A stretch of DNA of 64,000 nucleotides from Lachnospiraceae bacterium (GCA_017455525.1 JAFTAP010000081.1:16437-80436); one strand, 5' to 3'. Counted from the stretch's first letter, positions 10,062-20,021 are shown. Notes: generated by a model not told the origin, from the letters alone. Numbers and translations: made by a program.

Positions 10062-11323
10062 CTCGCTTTCACAAAATAATAAAGACCATCCATTGATGTA
10101 TAATCCCTAAGTTTTATATTTCTTAATACGGAAACAGGTGTATATAATGCACACTCGCTACATATCTTTGGAAGGATTCCGTTAGTGAAAGCATTTCTAA
10201 ATTCTCTTGCCTTATTAGAATTCCAAATCTCATCAAGAGTCTGTTTTGAGGTATCCCCTATAACATAGCTACTAAGCCAGTCAATGCATCCGCATCCGAC
10301 TGCTCTGCCGTCAGACTGTATCGCAAGTGTTGCATTTGGAACAACACAATTACTTTCTCTTCCTGAGTTATACGATTTTAGCAGATTTGCTCCTTTCGGC
10401 AGCTCTGTATCATCTATGCTTCCGAACCACGAGAAGAATGAAGTCTTAACTTCAGATATTCTGAACACTCTACTTATCTTGTTATAAAAGTCACTCCCTC
10501 TACATTTTTCTGTATCATATGTGCGAAAGGCAATATCGATATCCAGTTCAAGTTTATATTCATCAATGAGCCGACGTAACCTATCCAATTGTCTGCTGAA
10601 TATATCAAAAGCATCTACTCCCATCATCCTATTGTAGCTTTCTCTATCATATCCGCCTGCCGAAATCTCTAGATAATCAAACACGGACAATATCTCCGCA
10701 AATTCCTCATCGCTGTATTTTTCAGCAGAAATCAAAGGTGTCGTGCTATGTACCCATAATTTATGTTTTAACCGTCTAATAACATCTATTCTCTTCAGCA
10801 ATATGGGGTCAGATAGAAAATCTGACTGCATGCTGCCAATTCCAAGAGTCCCCCCCCACAGCTCAGCGTATTGGGCTACTATGGTTTCGAATTTTATATT
10901 ATCCATTATATTTTGAATTCTAGTATTTTTTCTATTGACACAGAATACACATTTCATGGGACATGAATTAATCGTCTCAATATTCATGTCTAACGGACGA
11001 TGCGCCGTCATCTCCTCAAGCCTTAGCTGAACTTCATCCAACATCTCATTGTATGTGTTACAGGTTATCCCCTTTTGTTCAAGCATTGTCTTTATACCTG
11101 CCGCTATGCAAGGGTCTTTGATAGCTATTATCGTATATAGTCTCTCATTCAACAATTCTACAATAGATATTATCTTTTTACCGCAGTAATACGAGCCTGC
11201 TTTGCTACTGTCGCTTTCGCAAAATGCGTAAACCTCAGCATCTCCATATATATCATATACTTCCTTGCCAGCTTGTCCTGCACCGTATATTATTATTTTA
11301 TTAAACTCATTGCCCTGTATCAT
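10058..11323 (-). CDS. Radical SAM/SPASM protein with N-terminal YGAG module
   Basis: Residues 1-90 are the recurring module (IIIYGAGQAGKEVYDIYG, then FCESDSSKAG). The radical-SAM core follows with SCPMKCVFC, the CX3CX2C motif for the 4Fe-4S cluster that cleaves SAM. The C-terminus has a SPASM-type cysteine set (GCGCIDWL ... KICSECALY) for a further cluster. Such proteins often epimerise, dehydrogenate or cross-link. A G8 tract (10850-10857) codes Trp-Gly-Gly in the intact phase and is one of the two longest in the window. Reaction and substrate unknown; the locus suggests a sugar. Confidence 0.88.
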   Translation of the reverse strand: MIQGNEFNKIIIYGAGQAGKEVYDIYGDAEVYAFCESDSSKAGSYYCGKKIISIVELLNERLYTIIAIKDPCIAAGIKTMLEQKGITCNTYNEMLDEVQLRLEEMTAHRPLDMNIETINSCPMKCVFCVNRKNTRIQNIMDNIKFETIVAQYAELWGGTLGIGSMQSDFLSDPILLKRIDVIRRLKHKLWVHSTTPLISAEKYSDEEFAEILSVFDYLEISAGGYDRESYNRMMGVDAFDIFSRQLDRLRRLIDEYKLELDIDIAFRTYDTEKCRGSDFYNKISRVFRISEVKTSFFSWFGSIDDTELPKGANLLKSYNSGRESNCVVPNATLAIQSDGRAVGCGCIDWLSSYVIGDTSKQTLDEIWNSNKAREFRNAFTNGILPKICSECALYTPVSVLRNIKLRDYTSMDGLYYFVKAR

Positions 11324-11751
11324 CTTAAGGCTATTTTCTCCTCATTCACACCATCGAATCGACTCTTATCATTCTCGCCCGCATAAGGTCCCTGCTTCAC
11401 CTCAATCATTTCGACTTCCTCAAGCACCTTGAATCCATGTCCACCCGAAACAAGAAGGATTACATCCCCCTCTTGTAAAATTCGGCTTTCCAAATAATCT
11501 TCATATTCATCATAAAAGTCAACTCGTAGCTTTCCTTTTTTTATAAATAATACTTCTTGCGTCATCACGACATTCCTATGCACTAAATTATGGACATGAG
11601 CATCTATAATCTTCCCTGTCTGATGATGCATATAAGCGACCTGCTGCGAATAGTCATCAGGAGTGATAAAATCCACGCCTTCATTTTCATATCCGTTTCT
11701 TATTATTATCGCTATCGTCTTTTTCTTTTTCTTTATGAATTCCTGCTGCAT
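11320..11751 (-). CDS. Cupin-fold protein of the glycan locus
   Basis: The start at 11751 (MQQEFIKKKKK) has a good GGAGAGG site just upstream, which itself overlaps the preceding gene's end; a TTG eight codons earlier is less likely. The 143-residue protein shows a single cupin barrel: HVHNLVHRNVVMTQEVLFIKKG (metal-site histidines and Glu) and GDVILLVSGGHGFKV. Sugar-locus cupins of this size are usually isomerases, epimerases or small binding proteins. It is sandwiched between a GT2 and a radical-SAM gene by overlaps at both ends. The exact reaction cannot be read. Confidence 0.8.
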   Translation of the reverse strand: MQQEFIKKKKKTIAIIIRNGYENEGVDFITPDDYSQQVAYMHHQTGKIIDAHVHNLVHRNVVMTQEVLFIKKGKLRVDFYDEYEDYLESRILQEGDVILLVSGGHGFKVLEEVEMIEVKQGPYAGENDKSRFDGVNEEKIALR

Positions 11752-11764
11752 GTCCCTCTCCAAT

Positions 11765-12913
11765 TCAGTATTCAAACGTATCCAATCCTAAAGAGATGGC
11801 CGCTTCCGATATTCCATACTCCTCATGTAGCTTATCCTTGACTCTTACTGCTTCGTCCCTATCCATAAGCATAATGACGATCTTTTCAAACTTATAGCAT
11901 GTAAGCTCATCCATTGATATGATCTTCTTCCCTTCGTAGTATCCCTCTTTATTCATATCTACAAAAGCCACTACATAATATGATTCATTGATTTCTTTTT
12001 CTTTCCTTCGAAAAAAATCCCCTAATCCATACACAATAATTCCCGTACCACATTTACCATTCATTGCCATATATCCACCATAAAACTCTATAAATCTTTC
12101 CTTTACATCATCAGAAAAACATATTTGCTCCGGAAGTCTAAATTCATTTCTCTTGCTATCTTCTAGTTTTGTATTATATATATCCGTATTTCCGCAATGC
12201 ACACCACTTCCATCCATCCCAATGTTCTTTATCAAAGATTTGTTAGGCGTAATGCAGTATCCTCCTTGCTCTATCATCTTTAATGCCCAATAAACAGCCC
12301 ATGAATCAATCTTCCATTGAACTTGATAATCTAGCATTTTTTCTAAGTCTCTACCCCAAATTGCAAGTTCTCTCGATTGATGCTCATCTTCACATATCTT
12401 CTTTACAAGATTATTATCTTTCTCAAACTTTCGCCATCTATCTTTCCATGTCCCCCACCCCCATGACGAGGCACGCCCGACTGCATATGCGTCATAGATA
12501 CTATCTTTATATTTGATTGGATATGTGTAGCCGCTTATAGAAAACACCTCTTCGTTTTCTTTATATCTTTCGAGACATTCAACCATAAATCTAATATAAT
12601 TTTCATTTGGAACACAGTCATCCTCAAGTATTATGACTGCCTCAAAAGTTTCCAGCATGTAATCAATTCCCGATGTTATTGATTCCGCCAGTCCTTTGTT
12701 TTCCTTAGCTACTATTATTTCCTTTTTACACCAGTCTACGCTATCCAAAAGGTTTTGTACTTTTTTCCACTCCTCCCTGTCATTCTCATCCTTTAACCCA
12801 TCGTGAAAGAGAAACAATTTTTCGGGCAGAATAGTATTTTCACGAAGCGCCGTAAGCACCTGTTCTGTATGTCGGCTACGATTATATGTGAATATTCCTG
12901 TTGCGATATGCAT
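11765..12913 (-). CDS. GT2-like glycosyltransferase with C-terminal YGLG module
   Basis: The N-terminal half is a GT-A transferase: IATGIFTYNRSRHTEQVL, LFLFHDGLKDEND and the metal site VIILEDDCVPNENY (EDD). This is the pattern of GNT-I-like/GT2 enzymes that use a Glu-Asp-Asp motif. SSWGWGTWKDRW near residue 150 is typical of these bacterial members. The C-terminal 85 residues are the recurring module (IIVYGLGDFFRRKEKEI, FVDMNKEGYYEG, FEKIVIMLMD), with the usual last glycine lost. Cytosolic. Sugar specificity unknown. Confidence 0.87.
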   Translation of the reverse strand: MHIATGIFTYNRSRHTEQVLTALRENTILPEKLFLFHDGLKDENDREEWKKVQNLLDSVDWCKKEIIVAKENKGLAESITSGIDYMLETFEAVIILEDDCVPNENYIRFMVECLERYKENEEVFSISGYTYPIKYKDSIYDAYAVGRASSWGWGTWKDRWRKFEKDNNLVKKICEDEHQSRELAIWGRDLEKMLDYQVQWKIDSWAVYWALKMIEQGGYCITPNKSLIKNIGMDGSGVHCGNTDIYNTKLEDSKRNEFRLPEQICFSDDVKERFIEFYGGYMAMNGKCGTGIIVYGLGDFFRRKEKEINESYYVVAFVDMNKEGYYEGKKIISMDELTCYKFEKIVIMLMDRDEAVRVKDKLHEEYGISEAAISLGLDTFEY

Positions 12914-12930
12914 TTTAACTGTGTTCCTTT

Positions 12931-14331
12931 TTATTTTTCACAATCCACAACTATGGATAAGTCCAGATTCCTTTTATCGTTTTCTTTTGTGCGGAGAACC
13001 ATCCCCTTGCTATAATCTATTTCTTTGCTGATGCTGCTGCCGTCTGACAAATGATAGCGGTAAAATATTATTTTTTTGAACCTAGTTTCATCCAAAAGCT
13101 TCTTCACCTCAGAGTAAACTGGAAACCATAAATGACCTCCGTCAACAACCTTACCGCTAATAAATGCCCCCCCACCCATCGGGTCGAAAACCGGTTCTTT
13201 CTTGTCATTGGTAAAACATCTTTGTCTCATATAGAAACAATTATAATCTGGCAGTGAAAGTCGAAAAATTCCTCCCGGTTTCAGAACACGCCAGATTTCA
13301 TTTATGACCGAAACAATTTTCGATTTCTCTATATGCTCTAGCACATCCTCAGCCTGATATGAGTCTACACTACAATCATCAATTGGATACGGCATCGTAA
13401 TATCATACATATTAAACTTTTCACTATCTTGTTGACGATACAAAAAGTAACCTGCTAAATGGATATGTAATTTATGTTTTTTTGCTATTTTTTCTGCCTT
13501 GCAAATTTGTATTAATAATTCATTATCAATCAAGTGTATTGCTCTACTCCACACATGCCAGTATTCTATATTTAAACGATCTACTGTTTTTCTTATCAAG
13601 ATTTCAAGCCCATTATCATCTGCAAATTTTAAATTCATTAGAAACCCTTCGAACAAGTCCCTAACGATATCATAAGATAGATTTAATCCCTTATATCCTA
13701 TCTTATAGCCATAGAATTCTACATTAACGACGCGAATACAATTTGCATAGTAAAGGGCTCTCACCAAAAAAGGAGGATCTTGATACCTTCTTAAATTTGG
13801 GAAAAAAATACCATTTCCTACCAAATATTCCTTTCTAAATATGAAACTATGATAACAATAATCTTCCTGAAAACTTTTGTAATCTACATCAACAATATTC
13901 TCTCCATGTGAAAACAAATGTCTAAACCTATCAAGTTCTATTCTGTTTTCTCCCTTATAATACGAAAACAATCCACTACCAACATCGCATTTGTCCTGAT
14001 TTAAGGCATCATATATTTTTTTCAGTGAATGCACATCTTCATACATATCATCTGCATCTAAAATCGAAATGTACTCACCTCTTGCCATTTCAATTGCTTT
14101 ATTCCGTGCAAGTCCTGCCCCCATATTATTAGGCTGCCGAAAAACAATAACTTCAGGATGCTTGTCTGCAAAATCGCATAGAATGGCGTAAGTATTATCT
14201 GTACTGCAGTCGTCAATGCATACCAATTCTTTTTCTATTAGTGATTGTTTGAGCCAGTTCTCAATCGTCGAGGATATATATTCTTCCATATTGTAAACTG
14301 GCATGATTGTAGAAATCTTAATTTGATTCAT
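12931..14331 (-). CDS. GT2 glycosyltransferase fused to a SAM methyltransferase
   Basis: A bifunctional protein of 466 residues. Residues 1-240 are a family 2 glycosyltransferase (ISTIMPVYNMEEYISSTI, CIDDCSTDNT, ISILDADDMYEDV with DADD). From about residue 320 there is a short methyltransferase-like half typical of Methyltransf_11 proteins: YQAEDVLEHIEKSKI then IWRVLKPGGIFRLSLPDYN. The SAM-binding glycine loop expected before it is not obvious, so the second domain may be partial. A G7 tract (13167-13173) codes Met-Gly-Gly-Gly in the intact phase. It probably transfers and then modifies one sugar; this is inference. Confidence 0.82.
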   Translation of the reverse strand: MNQIKISTIMPVYNMEEYISSTIENWLKQSLIEKELVCIDDCSTDNTYAILCDFADKHPEVIVFRQPNNMGAGLARNKAIEMARGEYISILDADDMYEDVHSLKKIYDALNQDKCDVGSGLFSYYKGENRIELDRFRHLFSHGENIVDVDYKSFQEDYCYHSFIFRKEYLVGNGIFFPNLRRYQDPPFLVRALYYANCIRVVNVEFYGYKIGYKGLNLSYDIVRDLFEGFLMNLKFADDNGLEILIRKTVDRLNIEYWHVWSRAIHLIDNELLIQICKAEKIAKKHKLHIHLAGYFLYRQQDSEKFNMYDITMPYPIDDCSVDSYQAEDVLEHIEKSKIVSVINEIWRVLKPGGIFRLSLPDYNCFYMRQRCFTNDKKEPVFDPMGGGAFISGKVVDGGHLWFPVYSEVKKLLDETRFKKIIFYRYHLSDGSSISKEIDYSKGMVLRTKENDKRNLDLSIVVDCEK

Positions 14332-14358
14332 TTTTCCTTAAATATGTAATCCATGTTT

Positions 14359-15159
14359 TCACTCATCGAAAAAGCAATTATTATAAGTTACTGCATTGCA
14401 AAAACCATTCTTCCACAAATAACTTATTACATCTGGTGTTTTTTCTTCATTAATTGCCGTCACTACAAGCATCCGCTTCAATTGTTCTTCAGCCATGTCT
14501 GCCTGTTGAACAATAATACCATTAACTTCCCTCGGATTGTTATTAGTGTCAGACACCAAAATAGAAATTACAAATCCTATATCCTGATAAGCCGCCTTTT
14601 CCGTTTCATACAATCTGATTTTATTCTTATCTATAAATGATTTTTTATACAGTCCATTCCACATATTAATATCTCGATGGACAATTTCCTCATAATCAGA
14701 AGGAACTATAACCTGGTTATACAGTTCGGCATTTTTGTTTCCTAAGACACAATAATTCAAAATAAAGCGGTCATCTTTGTTTCCCATGAACATATCAAAG
14801 TCTGATTTAACATAATCAACATCATGGCTTTCTGCCGCTGACAGTAGGTTGGTCAACATATCAGGATGCCAACAATCATCTGATTCTAAAAAAGCTATGT
14901 AATCTCCTGCGACCTCATCCATACCAATATTATATTGGTGTGCCACACTATCTACATCGGTAGTAATTACTCTTACCCGATCATCTTTATTCTCGTATTC
15001 TTTTGATACGGAAAGAACCGGTATACCATATACCTCCTTGTCTCGCTCAGCAACTTCCGTCTGGACAAAGCCCTCGATCTCGCACAGCTTGTTTTTTGTT
15101 ACAAAACGGTACAACCTTTTTCCGTAATTTCCTGCGCCATAAATATATACTTTTTTCAT
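14359..15159 (-). CDS. YGAG module joined to a headless GT2 domain
   Basis: Residues 1-60 are the recurring module (VYIYGAGNYGKRLYRFV, EGFVQTEVAERDKEVYGIP). The next part aligns in pattern to the middle of a GT2 enzyme: HQYNIGMDEVAGDYIAFLESDDCW is normally preceded by about 70 residues with the nucleotide-binding strand (VIxPVYN) and the D-D-xS pattern, which are missing here. The joint is near residue 67 (VRVITTDVDS). This looks like an internal in-frame deletion or recombination between module-bearing genes. The protein may therefore lack transferase activity. The remainder (IGFVISILVS, WNGLYKKSFI) is normal for the family. Confidence 0.78.
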   Translation of the reverse strand: MKKVYIYGAGNYGKRLYRFVTKNKLCEIEGFVQTEVAERDKEVYGIPVLSVSKEYENKDDRVRVITTDVDSVAHQYNIGMDEVAGDYIAFLESDDCWHPDMLTNLLSAAESHDVDYVKSDFDMFMGNKDDRFILNYCVLGNKNAELYNQVIVPSDYEEIVHRDINMWNGLYKKSFIDKNKIRLYETEKAAYQDIGFVISILVSDTNNNPREVNGIIVQQADMAEEQLKRMLVVTAINEEKTPDVISYLWKNGFCNAVTYNNCFFDE

Positions 15160-15217
15160 TGCGCCATCCTTTGCACTTTTTTTATATCCATACCTTTGTC
15201 AGTCAATAAAACAAAAC

Positions 15218-16387
15218 TCATCTTATCATTCCATTTCTAAGATCGGCTTGGAATTTATATCTCGGATTCTGGAGCTGGCAGAAATAATCCTTCACAGTAA
15301 AATCCTTACATTCACAGTAGAATTCCGATAAAAACAGCTCTTCACAGCACTCTCTCAAGCCATCATAATCAACTGTCATATCAAGAATTCTGTAGTCCAT
15401 CTCCAATGTGTCGATCTCAATAAGCCATTCGTTTTTTATTGAAAAGAGAACCAGATATCGATTGTCCCTGACATATGTCGCCATATACTTGCCGCACATG
15501 ATGCGGTAGTACGCGCTTGTCGCATCCTCCTCCTCGTAGTCGATATCGAAAGTGCCGAGGCTTCCATCCTCCGTGTCGATATATACAAGCTGATTAGTGT
15601 ACAGCGGAACGAACCAGATCTTCCCGCCAACGCTTACGCTCTCGATAAAGGCGGGCATATTTGGATCCTTCATTTCACAGTCAAGCAGGATGTCCGTCTT
15701 TTCGCAGAAGTGATACGTCCCGAAGCCGTCCGACAGCTCGTATGTCTCTTGCAGATTAAGCTCCTCATCAAGCTTATAGATTCTCTTCTCCCTGCCGGAC
15801 ACCCAGACATTCCCGTTACCGTAAGAAATCGTACAGTATCCCGTCCCATCGATACCCAAATGCCTACGCTCCACCTTCCCACTCGCGATGTCAATCAGAT
15901 AAACATTCGGGGAAGACTGCGATATCCACCATATGAGGCCATCCTTGCAAAAATACCACCCTAAAGCCTCGTCCTCATTCGGTGACACATGTATAGTATC
16001 AAGTATCTCTCCGCGCCTGCCGTCCAGTATGGCGACATCCCGCTTCCCGACGTTCATCAGAGCGTAATTGTCACCGCCAAGCTTTAGGTACCTTACACTC
16101 AGTCTCTTCTCTTCCTGAACCCAGCAATCGATGCTTTCCCATCTATTATCAGAAAGATAATAGCGCCAGATCTTCTTCCCCCTGTCGGGAAGGCAGTATA
16201 TGGAGTCATCATGTTTGAAACATATCGGATTCTTCCTGAATATGTCCTCTTCTTCGGGAACTTTGGACAGGCATCTTGCCTCATTTGCAGCAAGTTCCAC
16301 CTCGAAGAGGATGTTCTCTATTGTGGATGTAAACCACGCCTTAGACTCCTCCAGGTACCAGCGGTCGCTCATTATAAATCTTTTCAT
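15218..16387 (-). CDS. Predicted beta-propeller-like protein, unknown role
   Basis: 389 residues without a signal peptide or membrane segment. Repeated short units of the type D-S-I-Y-C-L-P, WVSGREKRIYKLDEE, LIWWISQSSPNVYLIDI and IWFVPLYTNQLVYIDTEDG suggest four to six blades of a beta-propeller with a Trp/Tyr-rich pattern. A second possible start is codon 6 (MSDRWYLEE). Its position between transferase genes and its lack of catalytic motifs make a binding or scaffold role possible, but I do not recognise the family. Its local base composition is somewhat GC-richer than the genes on either side. Confidence 0.75.
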   Translation of the reverse strand: MKRFIMSDRWYLEESKAWFTSTIENILFEVELAANEARCLSKVPEEEDIFRKNPICFKHDDSIYCLPDRGKKIWRYYLSDNRWESIDCWVQEEKRLSVRYLKLGGDNYALMNVGKRDVAILDGRRGEILDTIHVSPNEDEALGWYFCKDGLIWWISQSSPNVYLIDIASGKVERRHLGIDGTGYCTISYGNGNVWVSGREKRIYKLDEELNLQETYELSDGFGTYHFCEKTDILLDCEMKDPNMPAFIESVSVGGKIWFVPLYTNQLVYIDTEDGSLGTFDIDYEEEDATSAYYRIMCGKYMATYVRDNRYLVLFSIKNEWLIEIDTLEMDYRILDMTVDYDGLRECCEELFLSEFYCECKDFTVKDYFCQLQNPRYKFQADLRNGMIR

Positions 16388-16484
16388 GATCTGAGGTTCT
16401 CTTTCTTCATGGTTAAAAATATAGCATATTAGAAATGTAATTCAGGCAGGAAAAGTGCAAAACAGTACGCCAACGACTTCGATG

Positions 16485-18128
16485 TCAGCCTAGCCTAATA
16501 GTGTCGAAAAAACTTTCCAGTTCCTCGATTTTTTCATTTATCAGCCATTTCTGCCTGAGCCTAAGAACACGTTCCCTTGCCGCATCCCTGTTTTGATACA
16601 GATATTCAATATCCAGATTCGTAATGCTCATCGGATAGACCACTCCCTCCTTCATAAGTTCCTCGCAAAAGCTCCCCTTCTTAGTCGTTACTAGGGGAAT
16701 GCCGGCAGAAATCAACTCAAACGTGGTATTGCTTATCGAATATCTATACATCCCTTCTGTATATCTGCTCCTTGTATTGTCATCGCTAGTCCTCTCCATG
16801 AGCTTATAGGGAAATTGGACTAATTTTGTATCATCAAAAAGATATAATGCATAATCAAAACTTCCTAACGAATTCATTAGTTCCATATGATTTACATTTA
16901 TAAAGTAATGAAAATTCTTCCAGTAATGCCTGCATTCCTCTAAATATACCATCTCATCTTCATCAGCAAACTTCGAGTAAAGATAAAACTCACATTTATT
17001 TTCGCCTACAAGTCGATTTATAATTCTTTTTAGGGGTGTATAACCATTCCTTCCCAGTAATATATCATCCAGATGATTGATAATACATACAAAACGTAAC
17101 TTATCGCCCTTTTTCATTGAATATAATGTGTCATCATCGCAATAATCGGGAAAGCGAATGCTTTTGCCACCATAATTAATATTAAATCTTTGATGGATAA
17201 AATTCTGTGAATAATATCTCCAAACTATACCATCGGCATTTTCTAAAGCATATCTTTCACTTTCGTAGTAATAATAAGGAAATCCAATATATGTTCCATG
17301 TACAATGTCATTCGCGGTGAATATAATTTTGCCGAAAATATATTTAAACTGGCACATTACGGCCGGAATTACGGCGCACATATTCGGAGCATCAATATAA
17401 AACAATTGTGGCTTTTTCTGAATAGCCGAATAAAATAGTTCCTCTACACTTCCGCAGATCGCCCTCTTAATGCCCAGCCTATCCAGTTCATCATCTCCGG
17501 CATAAGGAAACCCCTGAAATTGCATTACCTCTATCGCATATCTCTTATTCCTTTTTTTTAGTGCTTTGATAATTCTGGCATTTCTTGCCGTTACAACGCC
17601 AACAATAAAAACTATCAGCTCGTTCTGAACTCTGCCATCAAAGTGATTTGTCTGTATTTCATGTGCCAATTCGGTTATATCTCTTTTTACATCCAAGCTA
17701 TTACCGCTACATATATACCATTCAATCACATTTTTCCAAAAAGTTTTTTCATCATGTAAATAGTATCTTTCCCATGCTGCTTCTTGGCTATCTTCTGCTA
17801 CATAATCAGAAAGAAATATATATGATTGCTTGCCTAACATAGATAATATGCTATGTATTGATTCCTGTGTTTCGTAACTTACTGCGGCCAGATATGCAGA
17901 CGCTTCATCATCAAATGTTTCGTCAGTATCGTAAATGGACTTTACAATATACCCCTCTATCTCCTGTGTCGGTGCCGGGTCCGATACCACAAACCCTGCT
18001 ATCCGCTTAGAATATCCGACTCTGTTTAGAGCCTGGAATACTCGTCGTGCATAATCTCCGGCTCCATATATTACAATACGTTCAAAGCAGTCTATTTTTT
18101 CACACAGTTCAATTATCCTAAAATGCAT
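16485..18128 (-). CDS. GT-B glycosyltransferase-like with N-terminal YGAG module
   Basis: 547 residues. The first 100 are the recurring module (ERIVIYGAGDYARRVFQAL, GFVVSDPAP). Then follows a long GT-B-like protein with ADGIVWRYYSQNFIHQRF, KLRFVCIINHLDD at the start of the second Rossmann half, and SNTTFELISAGIPLVTTKKGSF, the donor-site E-x-x-S-x-G-x-P pattern of GT4-like enzymes. It ends with the usual C-terminal helix rich in Arg and Glu. Likely a cytosolic sugar transferase. The start codon matches the beginning of the module, supporting the chosen 5' end. Confidence 0.83.
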   Translation of the reverse strand: MHFRIIELCEKIDCFERIVIYGAGDYARRVFQALNRVGYSKRIAGFVVSDPAPTQEIEGYIVKSIYDTDETFDDEASAYLAAVSYETQESIHSILSMLGKQSYIFLSDYVAEDSQEAAWERYYLHDEKTFWKNVIEWYICSGNSLDVKRDITELAHEIQTNHFDGRVQNELIVFIVGVVTARNARIIKALKKRNKRYAIEVMQFQGFPYAGDDELDRLGIKRAICGSVEELFYSAIQKKPQLFYIDAPNMCAVIPAVMCQFKYIFGKIIFTANDIVHGTYIGFPYYYYESERYALENADGIVWRYYSQNFIHQRFNINYGGKSIRFPDYCDDDTLYSMKKGDKLRFVCIINHLDDILLGRNGYTPLKRIINRLVGENKCEFYLYSKFADEDEMVYLEECRHYWKNFHYFINVNHMELMNSLGSFDYALYLFDDTKLVQFPYKLMERTSDDNTRSRYTEGMYRYSISNTTFELISAGIPLVTTKKGSFCEELMKEGVVYPMSITNLDIEYLYQNRDAARERVLRLRQKWLINEKIEELESFFDTIRLG

Positions 18129-18193
18129 CCTGCATCATCTCCATTATTTCATTGCCATACATTACAGCCTCTACAGATCCTAATCGCATCGCG

Positions 18194-19069
18194 TTACCCT
18201 GTTATATGTAATCTTCTTATATTGGCCAGCTTCTCGGAACGCCATATTTCAATCAGGGATTGGCTAGATACATTCCCAATGCATACATTTCCTTCCCAAT
18301 CGTTACAGCACAAAACCACGTTGCCATTTGAATGTATTACCATAGTTGAAAACACGGAAATACATGGCCAGTCCTCGCCCCCATCCTTCTCGCCATGCAA
18401 GGGATGGTAGCCAATAAACTCTGCCTTGTCACTGTCTCTAAGCCTCTGTTTCCAGAATTGCATCCATTCCTCACGTTCATCAGCGTTCTGCTCAAGCGCA
18501 ACTCCCCTTACTCTTATAGGAACGTCCGGATAGAAGCTGTTCCTGATATTGATAGCTTCTTCAATATTTTCTATAACCTTTTCAAAGGATAAACCTTTCC
18601 TTATATGTTCATACCTGTCTTTATAGACAGAATCAACAGAAAATCTGAGATCATTCACTCCGCTTTCAAGCAGTTCCTTTGTACGTCCGTTGAGCAATTC
18701 AGCGTTAGTTGATAACTGTATGTGTTTGATGCCTATATCCTTTAATCTGCTGATTTTCGCTTCCAGACCCATATCAAGCAGCGGCTCGCCCCGACCATAC
18801 ATAGTCACCATCTCTATCCATTCTGCATGTGGCTCCATCTGCTTCACAATCGCATTAAACAACTCATCCGATATAATTTCTCCTCTGTCTCTGTAAATAC
18901 CCCCGGAAGCCGCCCCATAATAGCACATGATGCACCTTGCATTACATGCATTGATTGGCTCTATCATTAAATATTTAGGGAACCTCTCACACTCTTTTAA
19001 TTCCTTTAGAAATATCCTCTCTGCAAGTTGTTTCTCAATTTCAGGATCCTTTCCATATAAGTTTTCCAT
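18194..19069 (-). CDS. Radical SAM/SPASM protein
   Basis: The start at 19069 (MENLYGKDPE) is chosen because a GGAGG site sits nine bases upstream; a TTG five codons earlier overlaps that site. The radical-SAM cluster motif is INACNARCIMCYYG (CX3CX2C), followed by GRGEPLLD, the usual GGE-like SAM contact. C-terminal cysteines lie in GNVVLCCNDWEGNVCIGN, a SPASM/twitch-type auxiliary cluster region. One of five radical-SAM genes in this locus. Substrate unknown; similar proteins modify sugars or peptides. Confidence 0.87.
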   Translation of the reverse strand: MENLYGKDPEIEKQLAERIFLKELKECERFPKYLMIEPINACNARCIMCYYGAASGGIYRDRGEIISDELFNAIVKQMEPHAEWIEMVTMYGRGEPLLDMGLEAKISRLKDIGIKHIQLSTNAELLNGRTKELLESGVNDLRFSVDSVYKDRYEHIRKGLSFEKVIENIEEAINIRNSFYPDVPIRVRGVALEQNADEREEWMQFWKQRLRDSDKAEFIGYHPLHGEKDGGEDWPCISVFSTMVIHSNGNVVLCCNDWEGNVCIGNVSSQSLIEIWRSEKLANIRRLHITG

Positions 19070-19097
19070 ACTCAAGACCTCCAAAAAGGCAGTTCAA

Positions 19098-20015
19098 TCA
19101 CATCTTTTTGCGTGCATACTCTTTTATAAATTCACTATGCTCCATAGCATAATTTCCAGTCATATGAGTCCCTTTTCCAACATTGGTGACAACTACTGAC
19201 CCTGCTGAAATGGAGACACCCTCGCCTATTTTAAGCCGATCGGCTATGAACACATTAGTTCCTATTGAAACATCATCGCCTACCAATGTGTATCCCGCTA
19301 CCAGAGATTGAGCAACCATTTGTACTCTGCTTCCAATATGCACTGCATGTCCTATATGACATCCCACTCCTAATATTGAATCCTCTCCAATTTCCGTAAA
19401 CTCACTCGGAAATGTCGCCCTGTCTATATAGCAATTGCTAAATATTTGAACACCATCGCATATTTTCACTCCTCCTGACGGGAAAAGAGGTAACGGCTTT
19501 CCCCCAAAGTTTCTTACATCAAATGCCCTGTTGCCAATTATTACTCCGTCATCTATTTGCACATTCGAACCTATAAATGTATTCTCATATATTTTGACGC
19601 CGGATCCTATGATTACATTATCACCGATAATCACATTTTCTGAAGCGACCCTTGCATCAGGCTCTATCCTACATTCCCTTCCGACGACGGTTTCTTGTCG
19701 ATGCCGATTGTATAGCCCTCTTCTTGCTATATAATTATGGCATTTATAAAAAATTTCTTTGGGGGAACTGGTAATACATACCCCCTTCTTTAGATTCAGT
19801 ACATCCTGTGCGAGTTCCGGCAATGTTACCACCATGCACACGCTATCCGAATCCATAAGCGGCAAATATCTTTTGTCCGACAAAAAAACTCCGCCTCTTA
19901 CATCAGGAAAAGAGCTGCCCTTAAATGGAATAAACAGTTCATCGGTTTCATTTTCATTTATGAATTCAACGTTCTTTATTCCTGCTTTGTACGAAATCTC
20001 GCTCAACAAAAACAT
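19098..20015 (-). CDS. LpxD-like acyltransferase (left-handed beta-helix)
   Basis: 305 residues with an LpxD-like N-terminal domain (about 1-100) and then a hexapeptide-repeat beta-helix: CRIEPDARVASENVIIGDN, IGSGVKIYENTFIGSNV, IDDGVIIGN, ICDGVQIFSNCYI, CHIGHAVHIGSRV and ISAGSVVVTNV. The catalytic-type histidine sits in GVGCHIGHAVHIG. LpxD uses hydroxyacyl-ACP to N-acylate a UDP-amino sugar. A gram-positive locus would not make lipid A, so a related N-acylation of an amino sugar is inferred. An acyl carrier protein gene lies six bases upstream, fitting donor supply. Confidence 0.88.
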   Translation of the reverse strand: MFLLSEISYKAGIKNVEFINENETDELFIPFKGSSFPDVRGGVFLSDKRYLPLMDSDSVCMVVTLPELAQDVLNLKKGVCITSSPKEIFYKCHNYIARRGLYNRHRQETVVGRECRIEPDARVASENVIIGDNVIIGSGVKIYENTFIGSNVQIDDGVIIGNRAFDVRNFGGKPLPLFPSGGVKICDGVQIFSNCYIDRATFPSEFTEIGEDSILGVGCHIGHAVHIGSRVQMVAQSLVAGYTLVGDDVSIGTNVFIADRLKIGEGVSISAGSVVVTNVGKGTHMTGNYAMEHSEFIKEYARKKM

Positions 20016-20021
20016 ACTCTT

